From: Microbacterium algeriense | GTDB taxonomy: Bacteria; Actinomycetota; Actinomycetes; Actinomycetales; Microbacteriaceae | Direction: 5' to 3' | Length of the DNA stretch: 64,000 bases | NCBI RefSeq assembly: GCF_008868005.1 | Contig: NZ_WAAO01000002.1 | Coordinates: 930,001-994,000 of the forward strand | Shown: piece by piece, positions 39,595 through 47,805 of the stretch | How positions within the stretch are numbered: position 1 is the stretch's first letter | How the letters are laid out: each line of letters starts with the position of its first letter | Translations under genes and position numbers: made by a program | Notes under the pieces: generated by a model | Told to the model about the DNA's origin: nothing | The model's database searches: none | The model's input: the letters and a program-made list of their open reading frames with translations, nothing else

Positions 39595-40877
39595 CAGTCA
39601 TGGCACGTCGCCGAGAGCCCACACCGAGCCGCGCACGGATGAGCCGCCGCACCTTCGCCCTCGGGGCGCTGGGTGCGGCGGTCCTCACCCTGTACGCGGT
39701 CCTCGTGCCTCTGCAGACCGTCCTCTACGGAACGCCCCTTCCGCTCTCGTTCATCCTCGGCGCCGCCCTCTGCGCCGCGCCGCTGCTCGCCGTCTCACGT
39801 CCGCGGCGGGCCATCGCGCTGTTCACCGCCGGCGCTCTTCTGCTGCCGCTCATCGTCGTGCCGGAGCAGGCCGTGCAGTCGCCGTGGCCGTGGTCGGTCC
39901 CCGCCCTCCTCATCTTCGTCCTGTTCGTCGGCGTGGTGACCTTCCTGCATGGGGCGAGGCTCGGCGCGTTCACTCTCATCCTCGGCGCGATCGCGTCGCT
40001 CCTGGCACCGCTGCTGCGGCCCGACGTGGTCGCCCTCCCGGAGTCGTCGGCCAGCGCCACAGCCGATCTGATCGTGACGACCTCCGTCGCCTCCGCGATG
40101 TTCCTGATCGCCGCCCTGGTCGCCGCCCGGGTCAGGGTCGCCGCCGAGCTGACGCGTGAGAAGGAGCACAGCGCCCTGGAGGAGGCCCGGCGCGCGCTCG
40201 TCGAAGAGCGCACCAGGATCGCCAGGGAGCTGCACGATGTGGTCGCCCACAGCATGTCCGTGATCCAGGTGCAGGCTTCGACGGCGCGCTACCGGATCCC
40301 GGACCTCGGCGAGGCGGCGACGGCGGAGTTCGACGACATCGCCGCCACCGCCAGGAGCTCCCTCACCGAGATGCGGCGCATGCTGGGCGTGCTCCGCACG
40401 GAGGACCAGAGCGCGGAGCTGGCCCCGCAGCAGGGCGTCTCCGACATCCCGGCCCTCGTCGACAGCATCCGCCGCGCCGGCGTCGAGGTCGGCCTCGTGA
40501 TCGAGGGCGGCGACCTCGCCGAGACCGCCGGCCCCGCCGTGCAGATCGCGGCCTTCCGCATCGTCCAGGAGGCTCTGAGCAACGCCGTGCGCCATGCGCC
40601 GGGTGCCCGGATCGCTGTGCGGCTGCGGGCGGAGGACCGGAGCATCCGCATCCGCGTGCTCAACCAGAACCCGCCACGCAGCGCGGAGCACCATGGCGGG
40701 GGCTACGGACTCCGCGGCATGCGCGAGCGTTCGGAGATCCTCGGCGGAAGCCTCACCGCCGGCCCCTCGCCCGAGGGCGGATGGGTCGTCGAAGCCGTGC
40801 TGCCTCTCGACCCCGAGCCGACCACGACGGTCACCGCACCCGCACCCGCACCCGCACCCGACAAGGAGACTCCGTGA
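39591..40877 (+). CDS. Sensor histidine kinase, NarL/DesK type
   Basis: A 428-residue kinase. The N-terminal part has four to five membrane helices (residues about 18-180) with no large external domain, suggesting it senses events within the membrane. The HisKA_3 box is ARELHDVVAHSMSVIQVQAS (phospho-His near residue 215), and the ATPase domain has EALSNAVRHAPGA and GGGYGLRGMRERSEILGG. The start overlaps dedA (ATGA); ATG 39600 is an alternative. The stop overlaps the response regulator GTG. A PAPAPAPD tail ends the protein. Confidence 0.93.
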   Translation: MTVMARRREPTPSRARMSRRTFALGALGAAVLTLYAVLVPLQTVLYGTPLPLSFILGAALCAAPLLAVSRPRRAIALFTAGALLLPLIVVPEQAVQSPWPWSVPALLIFVLFVGVVTFLHGARLGAFTLILGAIASLLAPLLRPDVVALPESSASATADLIVTTSVASAMFLIAALVAARVRVAAELTREKEHSALEEARRALVEERTRIARELHDVVAHSMSVIQVQASTARYRIPDLGEAATAEFDDIAATARSSLTEMRRMLGVLRTEDQSAELAPQQGVSDIPALVDSIRRAGVEVGLVIEGGDLAETAGPAVQIAAFRIVQEALSNAVRHAPGARIAVRLRAEDRSIRIRVLNQNPPRSAEHHGGGYGLRGMRERSEILGGSLTAGPSPEGGWVVEAVLPLDPEPTTTVTAPAPAPAPDKETP

Positions 40878-41545
40878 CGATCAGCGTGCTCATCGCCGAC
40901 GACCAGGCCATGGTCCGCGCAGGATTCGCCGCCCTCCTCGACGCGCACGAGGGCATCCGTGTAACCGGCCAGGCGGCGACCGGCGCCGAGGCGGTGACTC
41001 TGGCCGCGCGCCTGGACCCCGACGTGATCCTGATGGACGTGCGGATGCCGGAGCTCGACGGCATCGAGGCGACCAGGCGGATCCTCGGACCGGGCTATCC
41101 TGCCGCCCACGTCCCCCGCATCCTCATGCTCACCACCTTCGACATCGACGACTACGTGTACGACGCTCTCGAAGCGGGAGCAAGCGGCTTCCTCCTCAAG
41201 GACGCGCTCCCCGAGGAGCTCGTGCACGCCGTGCGCGTCGTCGCCGGCGGGGATGCGCTCCTGGCGCCGAGCGTCACTCGACGGATGATCGAGCAGTTCG
41301 CGGGCCGGCGGCCCCGCGCACCGCGGTCCGCCACCGCACTGGCCGAGCTCACGGACCGGGAGCGCGAAGTGCTCGTGCTGATCGGGCGCGGGCGATCCAA
41401 CAGCGAGATCGCCGCCGACCTCTTCATCGCCGAGCAGACGGTCAAGACGCATGTCGGCAAGGTTCTCGCGAAGCTGCACCTGCGCGATCGCGTGCACGCG
41501 GTGATCCTCGCCTACGACACCGGGCTGGTCGAGCCCACCGCCTGA
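40874..41545 (+). CDS. NarL/LuxR-family response regulator
   Basis: A 223-residue two-component regulator. The receiver domain has acidic pocket IADDQAMVR, phospho-Asp in DVILMDVRMPELDG (near residue 54), and the K in LLKDALP. The C-terminal LuxR helix-turn-helix is LTDREREVLVLIGRGRSNSE followed by IAADLFIAEQTVKTHVGKVL. GTG 40874 overlaps the kinase stop (GTGA), so the pair is coupled. The target is unknown; the acyltransferase gene 96 bp downstream is a plausible one. Confidence 0.94.
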   Translation: MTISVLIADDQAMVRAGFAALLDAHEGIRVTGQAATGAEAVTLAARLDPDVILMDVRMPELDGIEATRRILGPGYPAAHVPRILMLTTFDIDDYVYDALEAGASGFLLKDALPEELVHAVRVVAGGDALLAPSVTRRMIEQFAGRRPRAPRSATALAELTDREREVLVLIGRGRSNSEIAADLFIAEQTVKTHVGKVLAKLHLRDRVHAVILAYDTGLVEPTA

Positions 41546-41641
41546 GTCACCCCGCGGTAGGGGTGCGGACGGCACCAGAGGGTGATGCTCCCCGCGACAC
41601 CGCGTCCATAGTCTCCGAGGACACCACCCCGAGGAGGACTC

Positions 41642-42949
41642 ATGGCCATCGTCCAGGCGCCGCCCGCCGCCGCTCCGGCGCACCCCCGCCCCGCATCCCG
41701 CGACACCGCGATCGACTTCGTCCGGGCGCTCTGCGTGCTCGGCGTCGTGCTCCTGCACGCGATCATGGTCGGTGTCACGGTCTCGGAGGGCGGACCCCTC
41801 TTCGAGAACGCGAGCGACGGCACCGCCTGGATCGCCCCTCTCAGCTGGCTCCTGCAGGTCATGCCGCTCTTCTTCGTGATCGGCGGCTTCTCGGGCTCCA
41901 TCGCCTATCGCCGGCTGCACGAGCGCGGTGGGTCCGCCGTGGACTTCGTCGCCGGACGCGTGCACCGTCTCCTGCGCCCCGCGATGTACGTCGTCGCTGC
42001 CGTCGCCCTCGCCCTCGCGGCTCTCACCGTCGCCGGGGTCCCGGCGGAGCTGATCGCCACGGCGGGCTTCCGCTACGGGCAGCCCCTGTGGTTCCTCGGC
42101 GTCTTCCTGCTCTGCCAGGCGCTGCTGCCCTGGCTCGTCTCCGCCCACCGGAGGGCTCCGCTGCGCGCCATCGGCGCTCTGGCGCTCGCCGCCGTGGTCG
42201 TCGACGTCGTGCGCGCCGCGACCGGCGTCGAAGGGCTCGGCTTCCTGAACCTCGGCTTCGTCTGGCTGACACTGCAGCAGCTCGGGTTCTTCCTCGCGGA
42301 CGGCTCTATCGATGCACTCAGCCGGAAGGTCAGGGGCACGGCCGGACTCGGCGCCCTGCTGGTGCTCGCGGTGACGTTCCTCGCCGGTGTCTACTCCCCC
42401 GACCTCATCGCGAACATCAACCCGCCGACGACGGCGCTGCTGCTCGTCGGGGTCGCGCACACCAGCCTGCTCTCGTTGCACCGCGCTCGGATCGAGCGGT
42501 TCAGCCGCCGTCCCCTCGTCGCGGGCTTCACCGGATTCGTGACCAGGCGCGCCATGACGATCTACCTCTGGCACATGCCGATGCTGCTGCTCATGGCGGG
42601 CACCACCGCGGTGTTCTCCCTCACCGCCGGAATCTCCCTTCCCGCACTGGACAGCGCGGAGTGGTGGGCGGGACGGCCGCTCTGGCTCGCCGTCGCCCTG
42701 GCCCTCACCGCGCTCGCCGCCCTGGCGTTCTCGCGGTTCGAGACGCAGTCGCCGCCCGTGGCCACCGCCTCGACGCACCGCCTCGTGCTCGGCACGTTGA
42801 GCGGCCTGATCGGGATCGTCCTGCTCCTCGTGCTCGGGACCTCGGTCGCGACCGCCGTGATCGCCATCGCGCTGATCGCCGGCGCTCTGCGCCTGGCCTC
42901 GCTGAGCGCGCACGTGCCTGTCCGCGGCGGGACGCTCGGGCTGCTCTGA
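41642..42949 (+). CDS. Acyltransferase-3 family membrane protein
   Basis: A 435-residue polytopic protein, about ten to eleven helices. It begins with the family signature RDTAIDFVRALCVLGVVLLHA (Arg and His expected to be catalytic), VMPLFFVIGGFSGSIAYRRL, and a distal MTIYLWHMPMLLLM. Family members move acyl groups onto extracellular carbohydrates, peptidoglycan or lipids. It has its own TAGTCT hexamer near 41609 and a GAGGAGG ribosome-binding site, so it is a separate unit placed right after the two-component pair. Substrate unknown. Confidence 0.9.
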   Translation: MAIVQAPPAAAPAHPRPASRDTAIDFVRALCVLGVVLLHAIMVGVTVSEGGPLFENASDGTAWIAPLSWLLQVMPLFFVIGGFSGSIAYRRLHERGGSAVDFVAGRVHRLLRPAMYVVAAVALALAALTVAGVPAELIATAGFRYGQPLWFLGVFLLCQALLPWLVSAHRRAPLRAIGALALAAVVVDVVRAATGVEGLGFLNLGFVWLTLQQLGFFLADGSIDALSRKVRGTAGLGALLVLAVTFLAGVYSPDLIANINPPTTALLLVGVAHTSLLSLHRARIERFSRRPLVAGFTGFVTRRAMTIYLWHMPMLLLMAGTTAVFSLTAGISLPALDSAEWWAGRPLWLAVALALTALAALAFSRFETQSPPVATASTHRLVLGTLSGLIGIVLLLVLGTSVATAVIAIALIAGALRLASLSAHVPVRGGTLGLL

Positions 42950-42952
42950 GGG

Positions 42953-43546
42953 TCAGCCCAACCCGCGAGCCGCGAGCGCCTCGCCGACGTCGTCCGCATG
43001 ACGGAGCGACAGCACGAGCAGCGGGACGGCGGAGCGTGCACCCAGCCGGACGCCCCGCGCCTGCTCCGCCTCGCGCACCCGCGCCGCGAAACCCGCGATG
43101 ACCGGCACCGTGGTGAGGGTGAGCGAGATGGTGAGCGCGGCCGCGTCCGGGTCGAGCCCGAATCGCCGCAGGGGGCGCAGCAGGCGATCCAGCACCGCCA
43201 TGAGCTCGGACATCCGCGTCGTCGACGTCAGCAGACTCGCCAGCAGCAGCACCGCCGCCACCCGGCCCGTGTTGATCCATGCCGCGGCGGGCGAGACGAA
43301 GACGGCCAGGGCGACGGCGAGGACCGCGAGGATCCAGCGCAGTCGCCAGAGCTCCCGGAGCGGCAGTCGGAGCGGGAGCCCGCCGACCACGGACAGCCCG
43401 AGGACGAGGAGGAGCGACACGCCGATGCTCACGACGTCGTGAGGGAAGAGGGAGAGCACGAGGGCGCCCGACGCCAGCGCCGCGAGCTTGAACCCCGCCG
43501 AGGTGCGGTGGAGCAGGCCCGCACCGGGGTGATACAGCGGGATCAT
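42953..43546 (-). CDS. bioN: Biotin ECF transporter transmembrane protein
   Basis: A 197-residue CbiQ/EcfT-type T-component with about five helices. It begins MIPLYHPGAGLLHRTSAGFK and has the two coupling Ala-Arg-Gly motifs, EAEQARGVRLG and EALAARGLG, which contact the ATPase. The start overlaps the end of bioM by 4 bp. The short length and the BioQ boxes upstream of bioM point to the biotin BioMNY system. No BioY-type substrate protein is encoded in this window. Confidence 0.88.
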   Translation of the reverse strand: MIPLYHPGAGLLHRTSAGFKLAALASGALVLSLFPHDVVSIGVSLLLVLGLSVVGGLPLRLPLRELWRLRWILAVLAVALAVFVSPAAAWINTGRVAAVLLLASLLTSTTRMSELMAVLDRLLRPLRRFGLDPDAAALTISLTLTTVPVIAGFAARVREAEQARGVRLGARSAVPLLVLSLRHADDVGEALAARGLG

Positions 43547-44241
43547 GCGCAGCGTCGGCGGTACGCCGCGATCACGGAGGAAGGCTCCCCGGAAGCGGCC
43601 ACCCGCCCGTCCTCGAACAGCACCGCCGCCGCGCAGCGCCCGGCGAGCTCCAGATCGTGTGTGACGACGACGACCTGCGCCTGCTGCTCGAGCAGCAGAT
43701 CGCCGACCCTGCGGGCGTTGCGCAGGTCGAGGAGAGTCGTCGGCTCGTCAGCCACGACCAGTCGCGGCGATGCGATGAGCACGGAGGCGAGAGCGAGCAT
43801 CTGCTTCTGTCCTCCGGACAGGCTCGAGGCCGGCACGTCGGCGTGACCTCCGAGACCGTGCGCGTCCAGGGTGTCCCGTACGCGCTGCGCGATCTCCGCT
43901 CTGGGGCGCCCGCGGAGCGAGAGGGCCAGGTCCTCCGCGGGAGTCGGCATCAGGATCTGCGCGTCGGGGTTGGTGAAGACGAAACCCACCTCCCTGCGGA
44001 CGGCTGCCCGATCGTGCACGGTGTCGAGACCGTGCACGCAGACGCGTCCGCTGGTGGGAGCGACCAGACCGTTCAGCAGCCGCGCGAAGGTCGACTTCCC
44101 CGAGCCGTTCGCCCCGATCACCGCGACGGTCGGCGCGCTCAGATGCAGGGTGACATCGCGCAGCACGGGCCTGTCGTCGAACCGCACCGACACCCCGTCG
44201 ACCGCGATCGGCGCCGAAGGGCCTCCCGGGGATCCAGACAC
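43543..44241 (-). CDS. bioM: Biotin ECF transporter ATP-binding protein
   Basis: A 232-residue A-component ATPase. Walker A GANGSGKSTFARLL, Q-loop FTNPDAQILMPT, signature LSGGQKQMLALASVLIA, Walker B LVVADEPTTLLD and switch His in VVTHDLELAG. GTG 44241 is chosen as start because GGGAGGAG lies just upstream; a longer frame from 44271 would run into the BioQ boxes. It is divergent from bioQ with two palindromic operators between. It overlaps bioN, with which it forms an operon. Confidence 0.9.
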   Translation of the reverse strand: MSGSPGGPSAPIAVDGVSVRFDDRPVLRDVTLHLSAPTVAVIGANGSGKSTFARLLNGLVAPTSGRVCVHGLDTVHDRAAVRREVGFVFTNPDAQILMPTPAEDLALSLRGRPRAEIAQRVRDTLDAHGLGGHADVPASSLSGGQKQMLALASVLIASPRLVVADEPTTLLDLRNARRVGDLLLEQQAQVVVVTHDLELAGRCAAAVLFEDGRVAASGEPSSVIAAYRRRCA

Positions 44242-44264
44242 CGCACTCCTCCCGTCGCCCGCCC

Positions 44265-44292
44265 TGAACACTGTTCACCTGAACGTCGTTCA
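44265..44292. promoter_or_regulatory. Two tandem BioQ boxes
   Basis: TGAACACTGTTCA (44265-44277) and TGAACGTCGTTCA (44280-44292) are both perfect TGAAC-N3-GTTCA palindromes, spaced 15 bp centre to centre. They closely match the published actinobacterial BioQ motif TGAAC-N3-GTTAC. They lie between bioM and bioQ, covering the spacer and -35 region of the bioQ promoter, so BioQ probably represses both genes. Confidence 0.9.
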
Positions 44293-44293
44293 C

Positions 44294-44299
44294 TATAAT
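44294..44299 (+). promoter_or_regulatory. bioQ: -10 hexamer TATAAT of bioQ (leaderless)
   Basis: A perfect TATAAT lies 6 nt before the ATG at 44306. The intervening CGGAGG touches the ATG and is too close to act as a ribosome-binding site, so translation is probably leaderless. Confidence 0.75.
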
Positions 44300-44305
44300 C
44301 GGAGG

Positions 44306-44890
44306 ATGTCCCCCGAGCCCAATCCCGCACGCCACGACCGCGAGAGCGTGGCGCGTCACGCTCTCGCCCTGCTCGACGAGGTGGGACTCGCGGACCTGTC
44401 CATGCGACGCATCGCCGCCCGTCTCGATGTGCAGCCCAGCGCTCTGTACTGGCACTTCGCGAGCAAGCAGGAGCTCCTCGCCGACCTCGCCGACCGGATC
44501 ACGGGGTCGATTCCTCGGGGCAGCACCGACGTGCTCGCGACCGCACGCGGCATCCGCGACGCGCTGTTCGCCTACCGCGACGGCGCGGAGCTCGTCCTCA
44601 GCACGTATGCGCTGCAACTCGGATCGTCACACGCGCAGGCGGCCCTGACCGAGGCGCTGCGGTCGCAAGGCGCCGCAGCAGCCGAGGATCGCGGCGCGGC
44701 GATCCTGCACTTCGTCCTCGGTCACGCCACGCTCGTGCAGCAGCGCATGCACGCCGACAGTCACGGTGCGCTCGGCGGCGACGGCGAGGTCGACGTGACG
44801 GCGGGTCTCGACCGCGTCTTCGACCTCGGCGTCGTCGCGATCGCCGGAGACCTCAGCGCGCCGGCGTCTCCGCCGCGTGTCCGAGCCTGA
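44306..44890 (+). CDS. bioQ: TetR-family biotin regulator
   Basis: A 194-residue TetR protein. The helix-turn-helix is LADLSMRRIAARLDVQPSAL followed by YWHFASKQELLADLADRI (about residues 28-66). The C-terminal ligand domain is short. Its DNA-binding part and the flanking TGAAC-N3-GTTCA boxes match BioQ, the actinobacterial repressor of biotin synthesis and transport genes. The 3' end overlaps the convergent MFS gene by 38 bp. No biotin synthesis genes are in the window. Confidence 0.88.
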   Translation: MSPEPNPARHDRESVARHALALLDEVGLADLSMRRIAARLDVQPSALYWHFASKQELLADLADRITGSIPRGSTDVLATARGIRDALFAYRDGAELVLSTYALQLGSSHAQAALTEALRSQGAAAAEDRGAAILHFVLGHATLVQQRMHADSHGALGGDGEVDVTAGLDRVFDLGVVAIAGDLSAPASPPRVRA

Positions 44891-46223
44891 GGCCGGGGAC
44901 GATCGCGAGGGCGATGAGAACGGCGCCGAAGGCGAACACCACCGCGAAGGCGTCGGCGCCCCCTCCGAGGGAGGCCACGCCGAGCCCGGCGAAGGCGATC
45001 GCCACGGCCGACCCCGTCGCGTCCGAGATCGACAGCGCCGAGGAGTTGAACCCCTGGTTCGTCTCATCCGAGTACGCGAGCGTCAGGACGGTCAGACGCG
45101 GGTAGAGCAGCCCCATCCCGCCACCCGCGAACCCCCACCCCACGACGACGAGGGCGGCCGACACGTCGAACAGCGCGGCGGCGAGCACGCAGAGCATGGC
45201 GATCAGCAGCGCGCTGAGAGCGATCACCGTGATCCGGTGATTCCCCAGCCGTTCGCCGAAGCGCCCCTGCAGCGCGGAGGCGCCGGCCCAGGCCAGGGCG
45301 GCGAGCATCAGCGCGATCCCCGCCCACGTGGCCGAGAAGTCATACTTCCGCATGAGCAGGTACGGGATGTACGCCTCCGCCGCGAAGAACGCACCGGCCG
45401 CGATGCCCCGCATGAGCACGACGCTGGGCAGCCCCGCCCCGGCCCGGAGAGTGCGCCGCGGCAGCAGCGGCAGCACGGCACACCCGATCAGGATCATGGC
45501 GCCGAGCGCGACCGGCCATCCGACCGCCGGGGAGAGCTCGGCCGAGAAGCCGATCGCCACGGCGAGCACGGCCACGACCACGGCGAGCAGCAGCCGGACG
45601 ACCAGGGCGCGACGGTCCTGCGGCTCCCCGCCACCGAGATCGACGCCGCGCAGTCGCACCGCGACCAGGACGAACGCCGCGGACGTGAGCACGGCGACGC
45701 CGAGGAAGGCCCAGCGCCAGTCGAGGTACTCCGCCACCGCGCCCGCCAGGAACGGGCCGATCATGGAGGGCACGACCCACGCCGCCGCGAACGCCGCGAA
45801 GATCCGCCCGTGCAGATTCGGCGGGTACAGGCGCGCGACCAGCACATACAGGGCGACGGTCTGCCCGCCGGCCCCGAGCCCCTGCACCAGACGGCCGATC
45901 AGGAACTGATGCATCGTGAGGGCGAGACCGGAGATCAGCAGGCCGGCGATGAACAGGGCCACGGCGGCGTACAGCGCCCCGCGGGGCCCCTTCGCGTCCG
46001 ACCACGCTCCCGTGGCGACCATGCCGATGACGCTCGTCGCGAGGGTTCCAGCGAACGCGACGGCGAAGAGCGCCTCCCCATCGAGGGCTTCGCTGACGAT
46101 CGGCATGACCGTCGTGACGGCGAGGGCCTCGATCGCCGCGAGGAAGATCAGCGCCACCGCACCCAGTGTCACCCAGAGGCGTTGATGGTCCCAGATCGTC
46201 GCGGTCGTGGCCGGAGCGCTCAT
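44853..46223 (-). CDS. Major facilitator superfamily transporter
   Basis: A 456-residue membrane protein with about 14 hydrophobic helices. It has the loop 2-3 signature region GAWSDAKGPRGALYAAV, the QGLGAGGQTVALYVLVARLY antiporter-like segment in the fourth-to-fifth helices, and a charged central loop (RLRGVDLGGGEPQDRRALV). The pattern fits a drug:H+ antiporter-type MFS, but the substrate is unknown. The start overlaps the PatB/MalY gene stop (ATGA), so the two are co-transcribed. The 3' end overlaps bioQ on the other strand. Confidence 0.9.
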   Translation of the reverse strand: MSAPATTATIWDHQRLWVTLGAVALIFLAAIEALAVTTVMPIVSEALDGEALFAVAFAGTLATSVIGMVATGAWSDAKGPRGALYAAVALFIAGLLISGLALTMHQFLIGRLVQGLGAGGQTVALYVLVARLYPPNLHGRIFAAFAAAWVVPSMIGPFLAGAVAEYLDWRWAFLGVAVLTSAAFVLVAVRLRGVDLGGGEPQDRRALVVRLLLAVVVAVLAVAIGFSAELSPAVGWPVALGAMILIGCAVLPLLPRRTLRAGAGLPSVVLMRGIAAGAFFAAEAYIPYLLMRKYDFSATWAGIALMLAALAWAGASALQGRFGERLGNHRITVIALSALLIAMLCVLAAALFDVSAALVVVGWGFAGGGMGLLYPRLTVLTLAYSDETNQGFNSSALSISDATGSAVAIAFAGLGVASLGGGADAFAVVFAFGAVLIALAIVPGLRLGHAAETPAR

Positions 46224-47374
46224 CGACCGACGAGCGCCGCGATGCGCTCGATGGCCTCGGTGAGGATCTCGGGGCTCGTGCCGAAGTTCAGCCGCACGTG
46301 GCCGGCGCCCTCATCACCGAAGGCCGGCCCGAAGTGGAGGGCCACCTTGGCGTCTCTCAGGATGCGTCGCGCCGGGTTGTCTCCCCAGCCCAGCGCGGAC
46401 AGGTCGATCCACGCCAGGTATCCGGCGTCCGGAATCCGATAGCGCGCGCCCGGCAGGTGCGCCGCGAGGAGGTCTTCCAGGAGGACGCGGTTCTCGTCGA
46501 GTGTGCGGAGCAGCCCGTCGAGCCACGGATCGCTCTCCTCGGAGAACGCGGCGACGGCGGCGAGGAGCCCGAACTGCCCGGTGCGCCACTCCACCTCGAC
46601 GGGAAGCCCGCGCACCACCGCGCTCGTCTCGTCGTCCGCGGTGACCATGAGCGCGCACTTGAGCCCAGCCAGATTGAACGCCTTGCTGGCGCTCACCACC
46701 GCGTAGCCCACACGCTGAGCGGCATCGCTCACCGCCAGGAACGGCGTGAAGCCCGCGCCGGGCTGCGCGAGCGGCGCGTGGATCTCATCCGACACCACCG
46801 CAGCGCCGAACTCCTCGGCCAGCTCCGCGAGAGCGGCCAGGCTGTCGCGGTCGTGCGCGGTCCCGGTCGGGTTGTGCGGGTTGCACAGCAGGATCGCGGT
46901 CGCGCCATCGTCGAAGGCGGCGCGGATGCCGTCGAGATCCAGTTCCCAGCGGGTCCCGGTGTCGCGCAGCGGCACCCGCTCGATCTCGGCACCGGCCTCT
47001 TCCACGAGGTCGTAGAACGGCGGGTAGACGGGCGGCGTCACGACCACCCGCTCGCCCGGCTGCGTCACCCGGCGAAGGATCTCCACGATGCCCATGCTCA
47101 CATCCGCCGTGCTGCGGATCCGCGCCGGGTCAGGCTCCCACCCGTAGCGTCGGGAGGCGAAGCCGGCGAAGGCCGCGGCGAGAGGGGTCTTCGATGCCAT
47201 GTAGCCGGTGTCGCCGATCTCCACCGCGCGCTGCAGCGCCTCGGTGATGGCGGGCGCGAGGGGGAAGTCCGTCTCGGCGACGAACAGCGGAAGCACATCC
47301 GCCGGATACTCCCGCCACTTCTCGCTGGTGCGCTCGCGGAGTTCCGCCAAGGACAGGGCTTTCACCTGAAGCAT
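46220..47374 (-). CDS. PatB/MalY-type PLP-dependent C-S lyase/aminotransferase
   Basis: A 384-residue class I/II aminotransferase-fold enzyme. NPHNPTGTAHDRDSL is the substrate-binding region, VVSDEIHAPL carries the PLP-contacting Asp, and the PLP Lys is in SASKAFNLAGLKCALM; RLNFGTSPEIL near the end has the carboxylate-binding Arg. DEIHAPL and the overall layout are typical of cystathionine beta-lyase-like PatB/MalY. It would release thiols, pyruvate and ammonia from S-substituted cysteine. Overlaps the MFS gene, which may export or import its substrate. The RBS is GGGAG. A terminator separates it from the suf operon. Confidence 0.9.
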   Translation of the reverse strand: MLQVKALSLAELRERTSEKWREYPADVLPLFVAETDFPLAPAITEALQRAVEIGDTGYMASKTPLAAAFAGFASRRYGWEPDPARIRSTADVSMGIVEILRRVTQPGERVVVTPPVYPPFYDLVEEAGAEIERVPLRDTGTRWELDLDGIRAAFDDGATAILLCNPHNPTGTAHDRDSLAALAELAEEFGAAVVSDEIHAPLAQPGAGFTPFLAVSDAAQRVGYAVVSASKAFNLAGLKCALMVTADDETSAVVRGLPVEVEWRTGQFGLLAAVAAFSEESDPWLDGLLRTLDENRVLLEDLLAAHLPGARYRIPDAGYLAWIDLSALGWGDNPARRILRDAKVALHFGPAFGDEGAGHVRLNFGTSPEILTEAIERIAALVGR

Positions 47375-47414
47375 TCGTTCTCCCGAGTCTCGCCCCGCAT
47401 CGGTGCGGAGTCAG

Positions 47415-47444
47415 CGAAGCGGGCGCGTGGTCGCGCCCGCTTCG
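47415..47444 (-). terminator. Terminator of the suf operon
   Basis: A perfect 13-bp stem (47415-47427 with 47432-47444) with loop TGGT lies between sufT and the PatB-like gene on the minus strand. Confidence 0.85.
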
Positions 47445-47466
47445 GCCTGCAGCAAGTGGTGTGCGG

Positions 47467-47796
47467 TCAGATGGCGAAGCCGAGTGCCCGCATCATGTCG
47501 CGACCGTCGTCGGTGATCCGCTCCGGACCCCACGGCGGCATCCAGACCCAGTTGATCCGGAAGCGGTCGACGACGTTGTCCAGCGCCTGAGCGGTCTGGT
47601 CCTCGAGCACGTCGGTGAGCGGGCAGCCGGCGCTGGTCAGCGTCATGTGGATGACGAGAGCGTCGTTCTCGTCATCCCACGCGAGGTCGTAGATGAGACC
47701 GAGATCCACGACGTTGATCCCGAGTTCGGGATCCATGACGTCTTTGAGGGCCTCCGTGACCGCGTCGTACTTCTCGTCCGTCAGCGTCGCTGTCAT
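47467..47796 (-). CDS. sufT: SufT-like Fe-S assembly factor (DUF59)
   Basis: A 109-residue protein of the metal-sulfur cluster assembly (MIP18/DUF59) family. LKDVMDPELGINVVDLGLIYD is the family motif and SAGCPLTDVLEDQ holds the single conserved Cys. It helps mature Fe-S proteins. It is the last gene of the suf operon, 9 bp after sufC. Confidence 0.93.
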   Translation of the reverse strand: MTATLTDEKYDAVTEALKDVMDPELGINVVDLGLIYDLAWDDENDALVIHMTLTSAGCPLTDVLEDQTAQALDNVVDRFRINWVWMPPWGPERITDDGRDMMRALGFAI

Positions 47797-47805
47797 GCGA
47801 TCAGC

